Of a stretch of 64,000 bases of DNA, positions 37,661 to 50,453 are shown in pieces. The notes below the pieces were generated by a model that searched no databases, was not told the DNA's origin, and saw only the letters and a program-made list of their open reading frames with translations. Each line of letters begins with the position of its first letter. Position 1 is the stretch's first letter. The position numbers and the translations under genes were made by a program. The stretch comes from Dreissena polymorpha (Eukaryota; Mollusca; Bivalvia; Myida; Dreissenidae), in NCBI RefSeq assembly GCF_020536995.1, contig NC_068360.1:18816589-18880588 (forward strand), in the 5' to 3' direction.

Positions 37661-38691
37661 TGCCTTACCAATCATAAACAGATGCTGTGAGTCAGAGATA
37701 ATCTTCCACATCATGCCACCTTTGTCTGCTTCCAAAGGCTACTTATTGATCTGATCACAATGACCTTGGAGCATGTCTGTATGCACTGTCCTTACTCTAT
37801 TATGCTCCAGTGATGCACCAATTGAGGTTCTTGTAGTACAGACTGGTTAGCACACAATTATATTGTCAGCAATTTAAAACTTTGTCACAGTGAAAAATTA
37901 TCGTTATTTTTGCAAATTTTTGTTGCATTTGGCAGCAATTGCAATCAGCAGCAAAACCCCTATGAATAAATCACAACTTGTAGTGAAATGCAAGTAAATT
38001 TTTCTGTTGAATTAGCATAAATAAGATTAAACTTTTAAATTGCAAGCTTATCCTTAGATTTGCCTATATGTATTTTCCTCAACTTTGACAATTTTACTGT
38101 GTGAATTTCCCAATTTAACCAAGGTATTTTTTTTTACATGAAGATGGTTTACAAAAATGGAAGAATTACTTATTTTCATGCTCACCGTCAATATGTATAG
38201 CAACACTTAAATAAATAAAATAAATATATTTGGTACCGTTCAATTTTTGTTGTGACTGCAGGTTCCGGTGTAAACATTGACAAAGTTTGATTTTTATGTT
38301 ATTGTAAAAATGTTGAAATTGTGTGGGGAAATATCTAGAAAAAAGTAAAGCCTGCTGTGACCTGCTCCTTTAAGGTTCCCCCCTCTTGCCACTCTAGGCA
38401 TGTCAACAACAACAAAAGTTACAAATGGTTGAAAATTAATGCATTTGTGCAAATATTCAATGGCCAATGAATAGGCCATTCTCTTAAACCATGCTGGGCT
38501 AAAATTAATTATCCAGATTGATCAAATTATTACATCAAAGTCACACAAATGATCAGGCTTTCCACCCAGCTCCCCTTTTTAAAGAGCACCCTTTACCTTT
38601 TTTCATTCCAGATCTTTGCCTACATTTTGCATGTGTACCAAATCCATAGTAATTCAGATGTTAAATTGACCTGTGTTTGATTTCCAGATTA

Positions 38692-38721
38692 TGCCATTGA
38701 GATCAGAGACAGCTTCTTAAA
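38692..38721 (+). promoter_or_regulatory. Upstream ORF in the leader of the plus-strand repeat gene
   Basis: The mRNA leader after the acceptor at 38688 contains an ATG that opens nine codons (MPLRSETAS) and closes with TAA, 38 bases before the main ATG. Such uORFs usually lower translation of the main frame; that consequence here is inference. Confidence 0.55.
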
Positions 38722-38759
38722 CCAACCTTTCCCCATTCTTGAAGAAAAACAACAACACC

Positions 38760-41700
38760 ATGACGACCATAGACGGTGAATTCTATCCCAGCCCCACCCC
38801 AAAGCAGCACCCCAGGGTAAAGCCAGAGGCTTCGAGCTATGCAGAACGTAACCGTGGAACCATGGAGCGCTGGTTTGACTACTCTGGAAACGACGGTTAC
38901 GAGTCACCCAGACCTGCGGCCCGCAACATAACAGAGGAGGGGAAGAAGAATGCAGACACGAATAAAGGGAGCATGAATGAGATAATGGGAGGGTATGCTG
39001 ACCCAGTACCTGCAAGGCATATCCACCCACGAGCTGTGAAGGGGGAGGGGGCAGACATCGCACAGCAGAACAAAGGCAGCGCGATGAAAGACCTTATGGA
39101 CAATTACGGTAAGCTCGCGCTGGATGAGAAGCCTGCGCACAAGGTGCACGGGGCCGAAGCGGAAGAGTACGCAGAGAGGAATCATGGATCTGTGGACCAC
39201 CTGATCAATAACTACGGGGTCGTGACCCCAGATGGGCCCCCACCCAAGAAGCTGGGGCTGGGAGGGGAGGAGGTTGCTGAGAGGCACATGGGGGCTGGTA
39301 TGGGGCCACTCATGAGGATGGAGGGTCAGCGGACGCCGCATGAGCCCAAGATCAGCAGACTGCATCAGAAGTCTGAGGGACCTGGGTTAGTAGCGTTTTG
39401 TTTTGAGATTGATGATTTCATAACTTTTATGTAGTTTTTACATCGGAGTAATTGCTTTGATTTTGCCACCTCTTGTCTGCTAGTCTCTTTAGCAATCTCA
39501 CAAACAATGCGTCTGAGGTAATTTTGCACCGGCTTAATAAGTTATAAGTTAATTGGCTCAAGAAAGTGACTGCCATAAACTTGATTCTCAATAGCGCTAC
39601 CTTTTTTAGTAAATAGTATCCAGTAATAAAATGTGGTCTTATCCCATTCATTAACCATAACAATATTGGAAAAAAATGTTTGCCACTTTATTTGCAAATT
39701 AAAAGATCTTATAGTCGCTTTTCTTTGGCAGTTGGTGATAATTGCAATATGCAACGGGTGACCTGAGATACATCAGTTAAACCAATGCTATTTTTCTTAA
39801 TATGGGACAAGAGTCGAGTCAGTTATCTGTGGCTTTAGGGATTCATTTATCATCAAACTTGTCTAAGATGGCGGAAAGAATTTTCCAAGGGAATTACATT
39901 ATATTAAAGGTTGAACTTGTATTGGCCTGTTGCTAAAGCTGGATAAAAGGTTCTTGTTTCATGCTCATCCCTCCATATAATATACGCACTGTGACCCTTT
40001 CATGCTAATCACTTTTGAGTATTTCTCCTGTTGCACTTGTAGCAGAGTTGAGAACCTGCGGGCATTGCGCAGAGGCTTATAAGGGACAACACTTTCCACT
40101 TTTATGAATTTTTTGTCAAAATTAGCCTCTGCAGACTGCACATGGACGACACTTAACATGCATGCATTAAGCCCATGACTGCACATGGACGACACTTAAC
40201 ATGCATGCATTAAGCCCATGACTGCACATGGACGACACTTAACATGCATGCATTAAGCCCATGACTGCACATGGACAACACTTAACCTGCATGCATTAAG
40301 CCCATGACTGCACATGGACGACACTTAACGTGCATGCATTAAGCCCATGACTGCACATGGACAGCACTACATGCATGCATTAAGCCCATGACTGCACATG
40401 GACGACACTAAACGTGCATGCATTAAGCCCATGACTGCACATGGACGACACTTAACATGCATGCATTAAGCCCATGACTGCACATGGACGACACTTAACG
40501 TGCATGCATTAAGCCCATGACTGCACATGGACGACACTTAACGTGCATGCATTAAGCCCATGACTGCACATGGACGACACTTAACATGCATGCATTAAGC
40601 CCATGACTGCACATGGACGACACTTAACATGCATGCATTAAGCCCATGACTGCACATGGACGACACTTAACATGCATGCATTAAGCCATTGACTGCACAT
40701 GGACGACACTTAACATGCATGCATTAAGCCCATGACTGCACATGGACGACACTTAACATGCATGCATTAAGCCCATGACTGCACATGGACGACACTTAAC
40801 GTGCATGCATTTAGCCCAGATTTCCCAGAACGAGGCTCGATTATTTCTTCTTCTGTACTTGTAGCTGGGATGAGAACCCGCCGGCAGTGAGGACAAGGCC
40901 AGAGGCAGAGGACATTTCCGACAAGCAGTCGGCAGAGATGGTTGGACACTTGATGAGGGGGGAGGTTGCCCCACCCACTGTCCGAGACCCAAAACTGCCC
41001 TTGCACATGCAGGAGTCTGTCACACCGTAAGTCACTGTGGTTGGTTTTGTAAGTGACTGTGTTTTATTAGCTCACCTGAGCGATAGCTCGGGGTGAGCTA
41101 TTGTGATCACTCACCGTCCGGCCGTCTGTCTGTCTGTCTGTAAACAATTTGTAAACATCTTCTTCTACTAAACCATTGAGCCAATTTCAACTAAATTTCA
41201 TGTGGAGCATCCCTAGGTCATGGGACAAAAGAATTGTTAAAAAAAATTTGATCACATAACCAAGATGGCCGCCATGACCATATATGGTAAAAACCTAAAA
41301 AAATCTTCTTGTCAGTAACCGCTCATCAGATTTTCAAAAAATTTCACAGGGATGACCTTTGAAGGCTCCCCTGAAAAAGTTGTTCAAAGAAATTTGATTC
41401 GTCAAAAAACATGGCCGCAGGAGCTCGTTGAACTTTGCATGTTTATTCGTTTTTGCCTATTTTGTGAAAACTTTCAAAAATCTTCCACATTTTTTGTCCG
41501 ATCCTTTCCAAATTTGCACAGTGTCTTTATATCAATGAGGACACAAACCCTACAAAAAATGAGCATTATTGGTCCATGAAGTACAGAATTACCTCCCCTT
41601 GAATTGAGAAAATGGTGTTTATGCAATAAAGTCCAAATTTTTCATCCAATTCTTTCCAAACTTGTAAGGATTTAGCATGGTTCAAACAAGGGAAACAACT

Positions 41701-43942
41701 ACGGTTTATGCATGTTCTTTTTATTACAGATTTGCCTCCCTTTAAATCATTTAAAATCTCATTTTACAGCAGAGATTCCAAATCTGACCTGTAAATGAGC
41801 CCCATATTTACTGCCAGTGCTAGGTTACCTTTTCCCATTTGATCATTCTTAAGTATTGGTCTTGTAATGCTGCTACTGCTTCTGCTACTGCTACTGCTAC
41901 TACTTCTACTACTACTACTACTACTACTACTACGACGACGACGACGACGACGGACGACGACGACGCGACGACGACGACCAGACGGACGACGACGACGACG
42001 ACTACTACGTACTACGTACTACTGACTACTACTACTACTACTGTCTACTCACTACTGAATACTAGTACTACTACTACTAGTACTACTACCACCACCACCA
42101 CCACCACCAATACTTCTACTACTGACGTGCCACTACTACTACTACTTTGTACCAATACTACTTACTACTTCTCCTACTACTACGTACTACCACTACTACT
42201 ACTAATACTTCTACTACAACTACTCTTAACTAACTACTACTACTACTACTACTTATACTACTATATACTACTACGACTACTACTACTACATTCTTACTAC
42301 TACCTACTGCACCACCACCACCACCACCACCACCCACCACCCACCATTTCACAGTGACAAAAATCGTATTCACACAATGGCTGCTACTACAACTTATAGC
42401 CATATAGTGGGGCATGTATGTTTTGCAAAAGCCCTTGTTTCTATGGGATTTTAACCACAACTGTTCATGTTTATCTCCGACACATATTTTAAGGTCACCT
42501 GTCATGAAGTGACACGGTGAGCTTATGTGATCGTGTGATGTCCGTTGTGCATGCCTGCGTGTGTCCATGCGTCCGTCCGTCAACAATTTGTTTGTGTAGA
42601 CAGTATAGGTCACAGTTTGCATCCAATCTTGATGAAATTTGGTCAAAATGTTTATCTTGATGAAATCCGGTTTGGGATTGTATTTGGGTCATCTGGGGTC
42701 AAAAACAAGGTCACTAGGTCAAATAATAGAACAACCTTCTGTAGACAATAGAGGTCACAGTTTTCATCCAATCTTTATGAAATTTGGTCAGAATGTTTAT
42801 CTTGATGAAATCTGGGTTGGGATTTTATTTGGGTCATCTGGGGTCAAAAAATAGGTCACTAGGTCAAATGATAGAAAAACCTTGTGTAGACATTAGAGAT
42901 CACAGTTTTCATCCAACCTTTATGAAATTTGGTCAGAATTCTTGATGAAATCTGGGTGGGATTGTATTTGGGTCATCTGGGGTAAAAATCTAGGTCAAAT
43001 AAATAGAAAAACCTTGTGTTGACAATAGAGGTCACAGCTTTCATCCAATATTTATGAACTGTGGTCAGAATGTTTATCTTGATGAAATCTGGATTGGGAT
43101 TGTATTTGGGTCATCTAGAGTCAGGAACTAGGTCACTAGGTCAAATCATAGAAAAACATTGTGTAGACAATAGAGGTCATAGTTTTCATCTGATCTTAAT
43201 GAGTCAGGTGAGCGATTCAGGGCCATCATGGCCCTCTTGTTTTGTCAGTCATTCTGTGTTATGTTTTGTAAGTCATTCTGTGTTTTGTTTTCTTAGTCAC
43301 AGTGTTTTGTTTTGTAAGTCACTGTGTTTTGTTTTCTATGTCACTGTGTTTTGATTTATAAGTCACTGTGTTTTGTTTTCTAAGTCACTGTGTTTTGTTT
43401 TTAACCTATTGGCTGATGATTACTGTCTTTTTTCTCTTCGATATGATCCTTTTTCGCTGCCTTAGACTAAAAAATGAAATATAGACTGGAGAAAATGAAG
43501 TGATAAAATATTTTCAGCATATTTTTGTAAGAGCCTTGGAATTGTGCACCTAAAAATGTTTTAGCAGTGAATTGATGAAACCATTGTTTGTTGGAATAGC
43601 AGTTGGTGCTCTCACACGTCATCTGAGTGTTGATATCATAGTTGCCAGGAGCAAAATTTTCGTCGCAAATGGAAGCAAGCAATTTAAAATTTCACCCCTG
43701 CTATTTTGTTGAAAATTGTCCTTAAAACTGTAGGTGGAGTAAAACTAAAATTTTACTTGTGTTTTTTTTCATTTGTCCTTAGACGTCCTCAAACCAGTCC
43801 TCTTAGAACGCGACCTGAGGCAATGAACAACTTTCAGAAGAACCAGTCGTCAGAGATGAACGCCATCATGCACGGGCAGTCTTCCAATGGCACGCCTGCA
43901 CGACGTCAGAACCGTATGATGCAGAAATCTGAAGACTGGTAG
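38760..43942 (+). CDS. PRVKPEA-repeat protein, three-exon paralogue (315 aa)
   Basis: The coding exons are 38760-39385, 40865-41026 and 43783-43942. The splice signals are GG^GTTAGT, CTTGTAG^C, CC^GTAAGT and TCCTTAG^A; all phases agree and the joined length is 316 codons with the TAG. An acceptor (TTTGATTTCCAG) at 38688 marks a leader intron. The product has about seven diverged copies of the ~36-residue unit found in the 3.3-kb gene. Exon 1 holds five. Exon 2 supplies VRTRPEAEDISDKQSAEMVG and exon 3 LRTRPEAMNNFQKNQSSEMN, roughly one unit each. No signal peptide, membrane segment or known catalytic motif was seen, and I do not know its function. The first candidate polyadenylation signals are AATAAA near 45316 and 45737. 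Confidence 0.9.
40013..40070 (+). pseudogene. Decayed duplicate of the exon 2 splice boundary
   Basis: The sequence around TGCACTTGTAGCAGAGTTGA aligns without gaps to TGTACTTGTAGCTGGGATGA at the real exon 2 boundary, about 29 of 36 bases identical, with weaker similarity about 20 bp upstream. Read in the exon phase it soon meets TAA, so it is not a usable exon. It stands on the other side of the 43-bp minisatellite from the real exon. Confidence 0.6.
40134..40818. repeat. 43-bp minisatellite in intron 1, about 16 copies
   Basis: The unit is GACTGCACATGGACGACACT followed by TAACATGCATGCATTAAGCC and CAT. Most copies are nearly identical, and variants swap A/G before TGCATGCAT. One copy is shortened near 40365 and one has a changed junction near 40687. 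The array ends just before the polypyrimidine tract of exon 2. There are no unique spacers, so it is not CRISPR-like. Confidence 0.9.
41027..41066. repeat. Donor-derived minisatellite, left part
   Basis: The exon 2 donor GTAAGTCACTGTGGTTGGTT is followed at once by a second copy, GTAAGTGACTGTGTTTT. The array resumes at 43244 after a mobile-element insertion. Confidence 0.75.
41067..41850 (+). mobile_element. Dispersed repeat starting TTAGCTCACCTGAGC
   Basis: It begins TTAGCTCACCTGAGCGATAG with a GTCTGTCTGTCTG tract and the phrase AAGATGGCCGCCATGACC, all typical of mollusc dispersed repeats. Its 3' end is not evident before the trinucleotide array, so it is probably cut or nested. Confidence 0.65.
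41871..42345. repeat. Compound trinucleotide microsatellite (ACT/CGA/CAC)
   Basis: About 470 bp of CTA/ACT repeats with internal CGA and CAC blocks. The long threonine- or tyrosine-rich frames across it are fortuitous. It lies inside intron 2 of the repeat-protein gene. Confidence 0.9.
42488..43243 (+). mobile_element. Dispersed repeat with about 4.5 tandem ~145-bp units
   Basis: It starts AAGGTCACCTGTCATGAAGTG. A unit with TAGACAATAGAGGTCACAG recurs near 42596, 42742, 42886, 43018 and 43161. It ends GTCAGGTGAGCGATTCAGGG, then a GGGCCATCATGGCCC hairpin and TCTTGTTTT. Confidence 0.8.
43244..43410. repeat. Donor-derived minisatellite, right part
   Basis: About six units of the form GTAAGTCACTGTGTTTTGTTT, some with changes at the first bases. 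They continue the array that begins with the exon 2 donor at 41027. Confidence 0.8.
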
Positions 43943-46900
43943 TTTGTGACTGCATCAGTAGTCTTGGAAATGAATAGGAAATAGGAAAAATCAAATGTTC
44001 CAACATTTTCACAATTTCTTTTTTTTATCTGTTGTTTTTGGTACATGTCGCAATGTCGTTCAATTTTTGTATATATAGTTTTCTCTTGCCTTCTTTGCGG
44101 TATATACTTGTGTGAGGAATAGAATGGATGTTCATGATAAAAGGAAGGGTTGATATAGCTTAACATTTTAAGGAAAACTGACCATATTTTGTTGAAATCA
44201 CAATTAATTTTGCTTTTGTTAAAAAGTTTATGACAAGAAAAGTAACTTGGAAGTTCAGTGTTCATATATTAATATATCAGCTCATGGTAAGGTTTAAGCA
44301 TGGAAATGTTCAATGTTTTAAAGTATTATTATTCAGGTACTGAAATTTCCCATTCTATCGATCAGTATTTTGGAAAGATTGCAGAGTTAGCCTTTAAAAA
44401 AAATCATGAAGCATTAGTTCTCCCTACCCTTATGTAGATATGAACAAAACACATAAAAAATCTCAAAAATCATAAACTTTTCATTGAAGGCCAATGGTTG
44501 GAGCTCTATTGAAAGTGTATAATTCTTTTGGAAAAACACAATTTTGTTTTGTATCTCTTTATTGTTGTGTTTAACTCACTTCAGTTTTTACATACTAAAC
44601 TCTTCTTTACAACAAACATTTAAGTGTTACTGGTGTTTCAATTTTCAAGGTGCCAAATATTTCTCTCTTTTTTAAGTTGAAAACCTTGTTGTGTTTTGTT
44701 TTTAAACTTGTGTAATGCATTTTAATGTTTCTTTAGTAGTGACTTTTACTTTCATTAATGGGCTTTGTTATGCACTTTAAATTGGACTGTTCTTATCGCG
44801 ATAAACTTTAGTGGCTGTTTTCCTCAATGTTCATTTTTAGGTATTTTTACACCTTCTTTGGGGTGTCTGTGTCCATTGTGAAATATAAATTGTTGTGATT
44901 TTTTAAGAATTGTATAATTACGGTTGTGTGTTTTTTTATATAGCTTTTAAAAAATTTGTCAGTTTCATAAAATAGAAAATTTTAAAAACCCATGTATTAC
45001 ATTTGTTCATATTTAACTTCATACTTATCTATTATTTGTAATGCCTCTTATCCACTCAGATTAGGTTGGCGATGACAATAAGTATGACCCAGTTCTTATT
45101 ATAAAAAAATTGTTTTGGTGAAGATTTAAATTTTTTAAGAAGACATATTTTTGGTATTGTTTATCAAATGAACTTTGCTGGACTTGTATTGTTTACATGA
45201 TATATATTTAGTTATTATCAGATGTATGCCACATTTACTGTATTATTTCGTTTGTGGAAACATAATTTATATGAACGAGTTACTGGTTAGGATCTCAAAA
45301 AAATTATTTGAGAATCATAATAAATTTCCAAATATGAGGAAAGTAAAGGTCTCAGTTTTCATAATAATACAACTTTTTATTAAGATCTCACACAGTTCTC
45401 TTTTATATAAAACATTGTGTCGTGATGTAGATAATATTTAAATGGGTATAAATTATGCCTAAATTAACAACAGCTTGTGTATTTTCTTAATTTTAATTAC
45501 GATGCCCATGCCGAATGCGTCTCAGATTTTGTGTTCATTCCAACTTGATGTCTCATTTTGCTTAGTGTATGCGTTGTGTCAACTAGAGTCCGCTTTTAGA
45601 GCGAGTATATACAATTTCAATCTTAAGATTTTAGTATGTCAATCTTAAACCAAGATTTGATTCAAACGAGCAATGCGATATAAAATTATTCAATAATCTT
45701 TATATCGCACCATTAGTCAAATATTGTTTATTTCAATAAAATTTATAACGAACAAATTTACATTGATACTGACACATGTACTTGTTTTTGTTACAGAACC
45801 AATATTGTGTATGTGTGTTGTATGAACAAATATGCACAGGTTAATTGGAAATTCCCAACAAACTGCAATATTATTTGCATTGAATATTCTGTTACTGCTC
45901 TTCTGAACTTGTATTCTAGTTTTATATTTTTATACTTGTTTTATAAATTATTAAAGTTTTTTGTCTTCTATAAATAAGCCATTTTTCCTTGCTGTCTGTT
46001 TGAATTACTGATGCAAATGATGTCTATTGTGTGCTTTTGTAATGCATTGTCTATAGTGTGCTTGTAAAAAAAAAAATGAAAAAAAATCTTAATATTTCAG
46101 CACCACTGGAAAAGTGTTAAAAAAATGCTTTTCACATATGTAAGCTGTTTGTGAATTTAAAATAAGCAAATAATTGTAAATTCCCACCGTATTTTTAATT
46201 ACACTTTGCACATGTTTTTGTAAGTAAACATATCATTTTTTGTGTGATTTCATAATTAAATTATAGATTTTTACATCTATTGTTTTTGTTTCAAACTGTT
46301 TTACTTGCAATTTTTAAGTTGTTCTTTTCTACATTTGTTCATAAACCTTAATTTGAACAAAAAGTGAAAATTTGAACAAAAAGTGATATTTGTATTGACT
46401 CCTTTGAACAAGTCTGAATGGGTTTAAGTTAAACATTAAATTTCATGGAGCTTATAAATATTTACTTGCTTTTTGCTAAATAAAAAGACTGTAAAATTGG
46501 TGTACATTTATTTATTCATTTTCAATGCTACAAATGTTGTTTAATTCTTATAAAAAATAGAAAATTGTTTGATTGTGCTGATATGTCATATTTTTGCCTG
46601 AGCTTTTCTTGTTTTAATTATAAAGTCGATGTTCAAAGTTGTAAATTTGTATTAACGTTCATCTGTCATTACCATAGCTTCAGTGCTTGTTTAGTGCACA
46701 TTGCTACATTTACTTAATTTGTTAACAGTAGAACATTGATGATCAGTTGTATCATTTAATTGCATAGACAACACACATAGTTGGAATTACTGTAATCATA
46801 GATTTATAGTATTAAATAGAGACAAATATATGTAATAGATCAAAAGAAACACTATGATATTGCTTCTTTTTGGTGCTATATTTCAGTAAGCCGACTTGAA

Positions 46901-47549
46901 CTGGCTCAAATGTATGTTGTACATTCAGATTATGTGTTGCTTATGTAGTACACGTATATGGAAATTATGGGACATTGGTATAATGTTACAGAGTTAGAAG
47001 ATCATAAAAGGCTAAATTGTCTAATTAAGAGAAAATGGTTTGTGTATGGGCCATTTACAATACTGTAGTTGTTAATTTTCTTACTTAAGGTTCTTAACAA
47101 TTCAAGTCTTTTGATTTATAATATTTGTCAACTTCGAATGACTCAATTATATGTGTTCATTATGTTCAAATAACATATTTATATAATTTTAGTAATTTTT
47201 TTTTCAGAAGCTTGCTTGCATATTCATTGTCACGTGTTTTGTTTTTGTATTTATCATTTTACTTGAATTTAGCTACACTGTTGTACATTTTTATGAAATT
47301 GTGTAATCTCAGTTTTAGTAATGGCTACTTTATAATTTGCCAAATAAATCCAGTTAAAAATCATTCTCGAGTTCTTATGTTTGCTTTTTATATGTCAAGT
47401 TTGATGTAATTATGATAAATGAAGTCTTCTGTATGGAGTTAGAAGGTTTGTCCTAGATACCAAAAAACAAAAGTTTACAAAATATACAAGCATATACCTG
47501 CAATGAAATCTATAGACCTGTTATGTATGCAAATGAGGCCTCTCTTTGT
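43943..47549. other. 3' UTR and AT-rich downstream DNA
   Basis: Candidate polyadenylation signals occur near 45316, 45737 and 46480. No other gene was recognised. Confidence 0.4.
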
Positions 47550-48150
47550 TTTCAAGATTCTTAGGCTCAAGGGAAGTAATCCAGCATCCTGATGGCCAGA
47601 TGGACAATCTTAAACCAGTATAACTCCCCTTGCAACTTGTATCTGCTTGTAACCCATGAAAAGCACAAGTAAATTGACTTTCTTTTGTAATATGACTGAA
47701 ATACTGCTTACACGGTCAGCGGCCCATGGTCACTCACCTGAGACTACACAACCATAGTGCTCTCAGCCATGTTTGAGATGTTTCTGAAACCATTTTCAAA
47801 CGTGGCCAATATATAAGGCAGATAACTAACAAGGTTTTACTATTGCCATGTAAGGAAAATGCCCAGTCCCCTGCTGGCCATGTTTTTTAACGAACAGGAA
47901 CCATTTTCCAACTCGTGCAAGATATCATTAGAACCAATGTTCTGACAAACTTTCATGAAGAATGGACTAAACATGTGACTTACAGAGTGCTAAAATGTTT
48001 TACTATAGCCATGTAAAGGAAATGTCCCACCCACTGGCAGCCATATTTTTTATGAACTATATCCATATTTTAACTCAGCCGAGCTATCATTAAAAAAGAT
48101 CATCTGAAAAGGTTTCAACTATAGCCATATTAGGAAAAATGCATATGTTG
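47550..48150. repeat. Degenerate dispersed repeat
   Basis: Imperfectly repeated phrases such as CTATAGCCATGTAAAGGAAA, CTGGCAGCCAT and TCATGAAGAATGGAC recur at about 125-170-bp spacing. The style is that of a widespread mollusc repeat. Boundaries are unclear. Confidence 0.5.
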
Positions 48151-50453
48151 CGTGTATCGTTGTTTAGCTGGTTCCTTGACATTAATAAAGGACCACATTG
48201 TAAAATAAGTGTTTTGTCTCCTGCCAGTGCAGCTGAAGTTTTTCTTTATTATGTATTTTATTTGTCAAAGCAATGAGAAAAGTATAAGAATGAACATTCT
48301 TCTTAAATCTTAGATCAAAATGAACATATGAATATAAGCATGTATAAGCTGTGCATTTTTAAATATGCAGCTGATTTTTTATTTTTTTATCAAGCTTAAA
48401 TGAGAGTTTGAATGTGAGTCAATCAAGTGTTTACTTTTGTGGAAATGTACATAGTCGCTTTAAGAGAAAATGTTGTTTGAATAAAACTTTAATAATTCAT
48501 GACAAACAATCATGACAGCCATTCTGATAACTCACCATGTGCATTTTATTCCAATATCAGGTCCTTTTTTCTAAAGGGATGATTAAAATCGATGTGACTT
48601 TGGAAATTCCATTTAACCTGAAACATTTGTTGTCATTGTAAATCTTCTGTGGTGGTAATTGCAAGCTATTAATTCTGGATGTTACATAAGTAAGAAATCG
48701 ATTTTACCCATTTTCATATGCGCAAAATTAGAAGCTTTCTATCACTTTCATTTGTTTCTTGACAACAAGAGAAATAGCCATGGATTGTATTAGTCATAAA
48801 ATTCCCACTGGAAACAGTGCTGAGTGTTTTACAAGGTCCATGATCATCCCTGTTACAATGAGTCATCATGATTCTCATTACCGTTAACACAAGTTTTATC
48901 CACAAATTGTACAATTGCAGAGTTTATTGGTGTGCTAATGACTGTTGGTCGATCATCAGCAAAAACAAATTGGAAATATAGTCTTTGTAATGACCTTTGA
49001 ATATTTTTTATTGGCCAATTAAGCAATTTATGTCCATAAGGTTCTACAGTGTTTTTGAATCCTAGCATTACAAAGTGAATATTGGTTTGGTGTCAGGTTG
49101 TCTGTGAGTTTTTTTGTGCAGAACATCCCTTGAAAACTAATACAGATTTCAACTTCAGAGGAAGAGAATCACTTAAACTTCCATATTTTTAGAGTTATTG
49201 CCCTTTGTTATTGTATTTTGTATGGAGCATATCTCCAAAACTAAACTTTTTCATTATTTCATTTATAACAATTAATCATCGAGTGGATGTTTAGGGGATG
49301 TGGAGTATACAAGATCCAAAACTCTTGCTCCCATATTTTAAAAGTTATTGCATTTTGTGAATTTTCATATCGGGTGCTTGAATTTAAGGACCATAATTAT
49401 GTTGAAAACTAAAAGAGGTATCAACTCGAAACTCTATATATATTATATCAGATTTTATTTTTTTGGTCAAAATGACTTTGCCACGCGCCCAATACGTGTG
49501 TTGTATCCGACCACGAATGAGGTTAAATCAGAAATCGAATTATAACAGTCTGACAGAGTGCCATACATCTAACATTTACAATACATCTGGTTAAAATTTT
49601 GTTGTTTATTGTTATAGTTTAACAAGAATAACTTTGATACACAAAACGATTAGTGTACTATATGTGTCACTATATACAAACGGTACTTTGAGACGTTAAT
49701 GAGTAAATAATCCAGCACATCAATGTACAATTTAAAATACATGATCACATATGTAATAAAACACGACTTGGTACGCTAAATAAATAAATAATAGTATTAT
49801 TTACCATTTTATTCCAACATTAACAACTAGATTTCTAGATAACTTTAAATGTGTTACAAACAAATACAAGATGGCGATTGAAAACCGAAACCGCCGACAC
49901 AATATATGACTCTTTTGAGGTCGTGAATGTCCGCCGACAATCGAAGAGGATTTTACGCCCGAATAATTATCAAGAGCTTTGATGCTATCAAATCTATATT
50001 TACTTACAAAACACAAAACCTATCACACAGGCATTAAAAATATATAGCTAAATGTCAGTACTATTTTGAAAAGTTTTTTGTTGAACAAACACTAGATGTG
50101 AGGTTATACATACATTTATATTGTGTTAAGCTTAAAGTGGTTGTCCTTGATAGAGTAGATGCGGTGATCTCAGTTAAAATATGTTATTTTTGATCAAGTT
50201 TGTTTTTATATTTCACCATGCTTCATTGTTTTTGCAGACGGCCACTTTCGTTAAAAATTAATAGAGAAAATTATATGTATGAACATGTTTTTACTGGAGG
50301 TACCTTTGGAATAACATTATTCTTAACCTTTTATATGTATATACAATTTTCACAGGCCGAGCGAAACGAATAACCAACCTTATTGTTTCCATTTTAAACA
50401 CAAAATAATACGCGTTATCCTCAACTTGCAATCTGATCTTAGAATATTTTCAG
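48151..50453. other. Intergenic or intronic DNA before the membrane-anchor exon
   Basis: I searched for exons that could encode the missing outer domain of the gene at 50454 and found none I can support. Confidence 0.4.

Noticed and set aside
38689-39365. Long minus-strand frames opposite exon 1 of the plus-strand repeat gene
   Set aside because: They are antisense shadows of a GC-richer exon. They show no repeat structure or splice signals, while the plus strand has both.
40134-40818. Possible CRISPR-like array
   Set aside because: The 43-bp units are contiguous with no unique spacers, and the locus is an intron of a eukaryotic gene.
41839-42357. 172-residue Thr/Tyr/Leu-rich frame
   Set aside because: It is translation of a trinucleotide microsatellite inside an intron.
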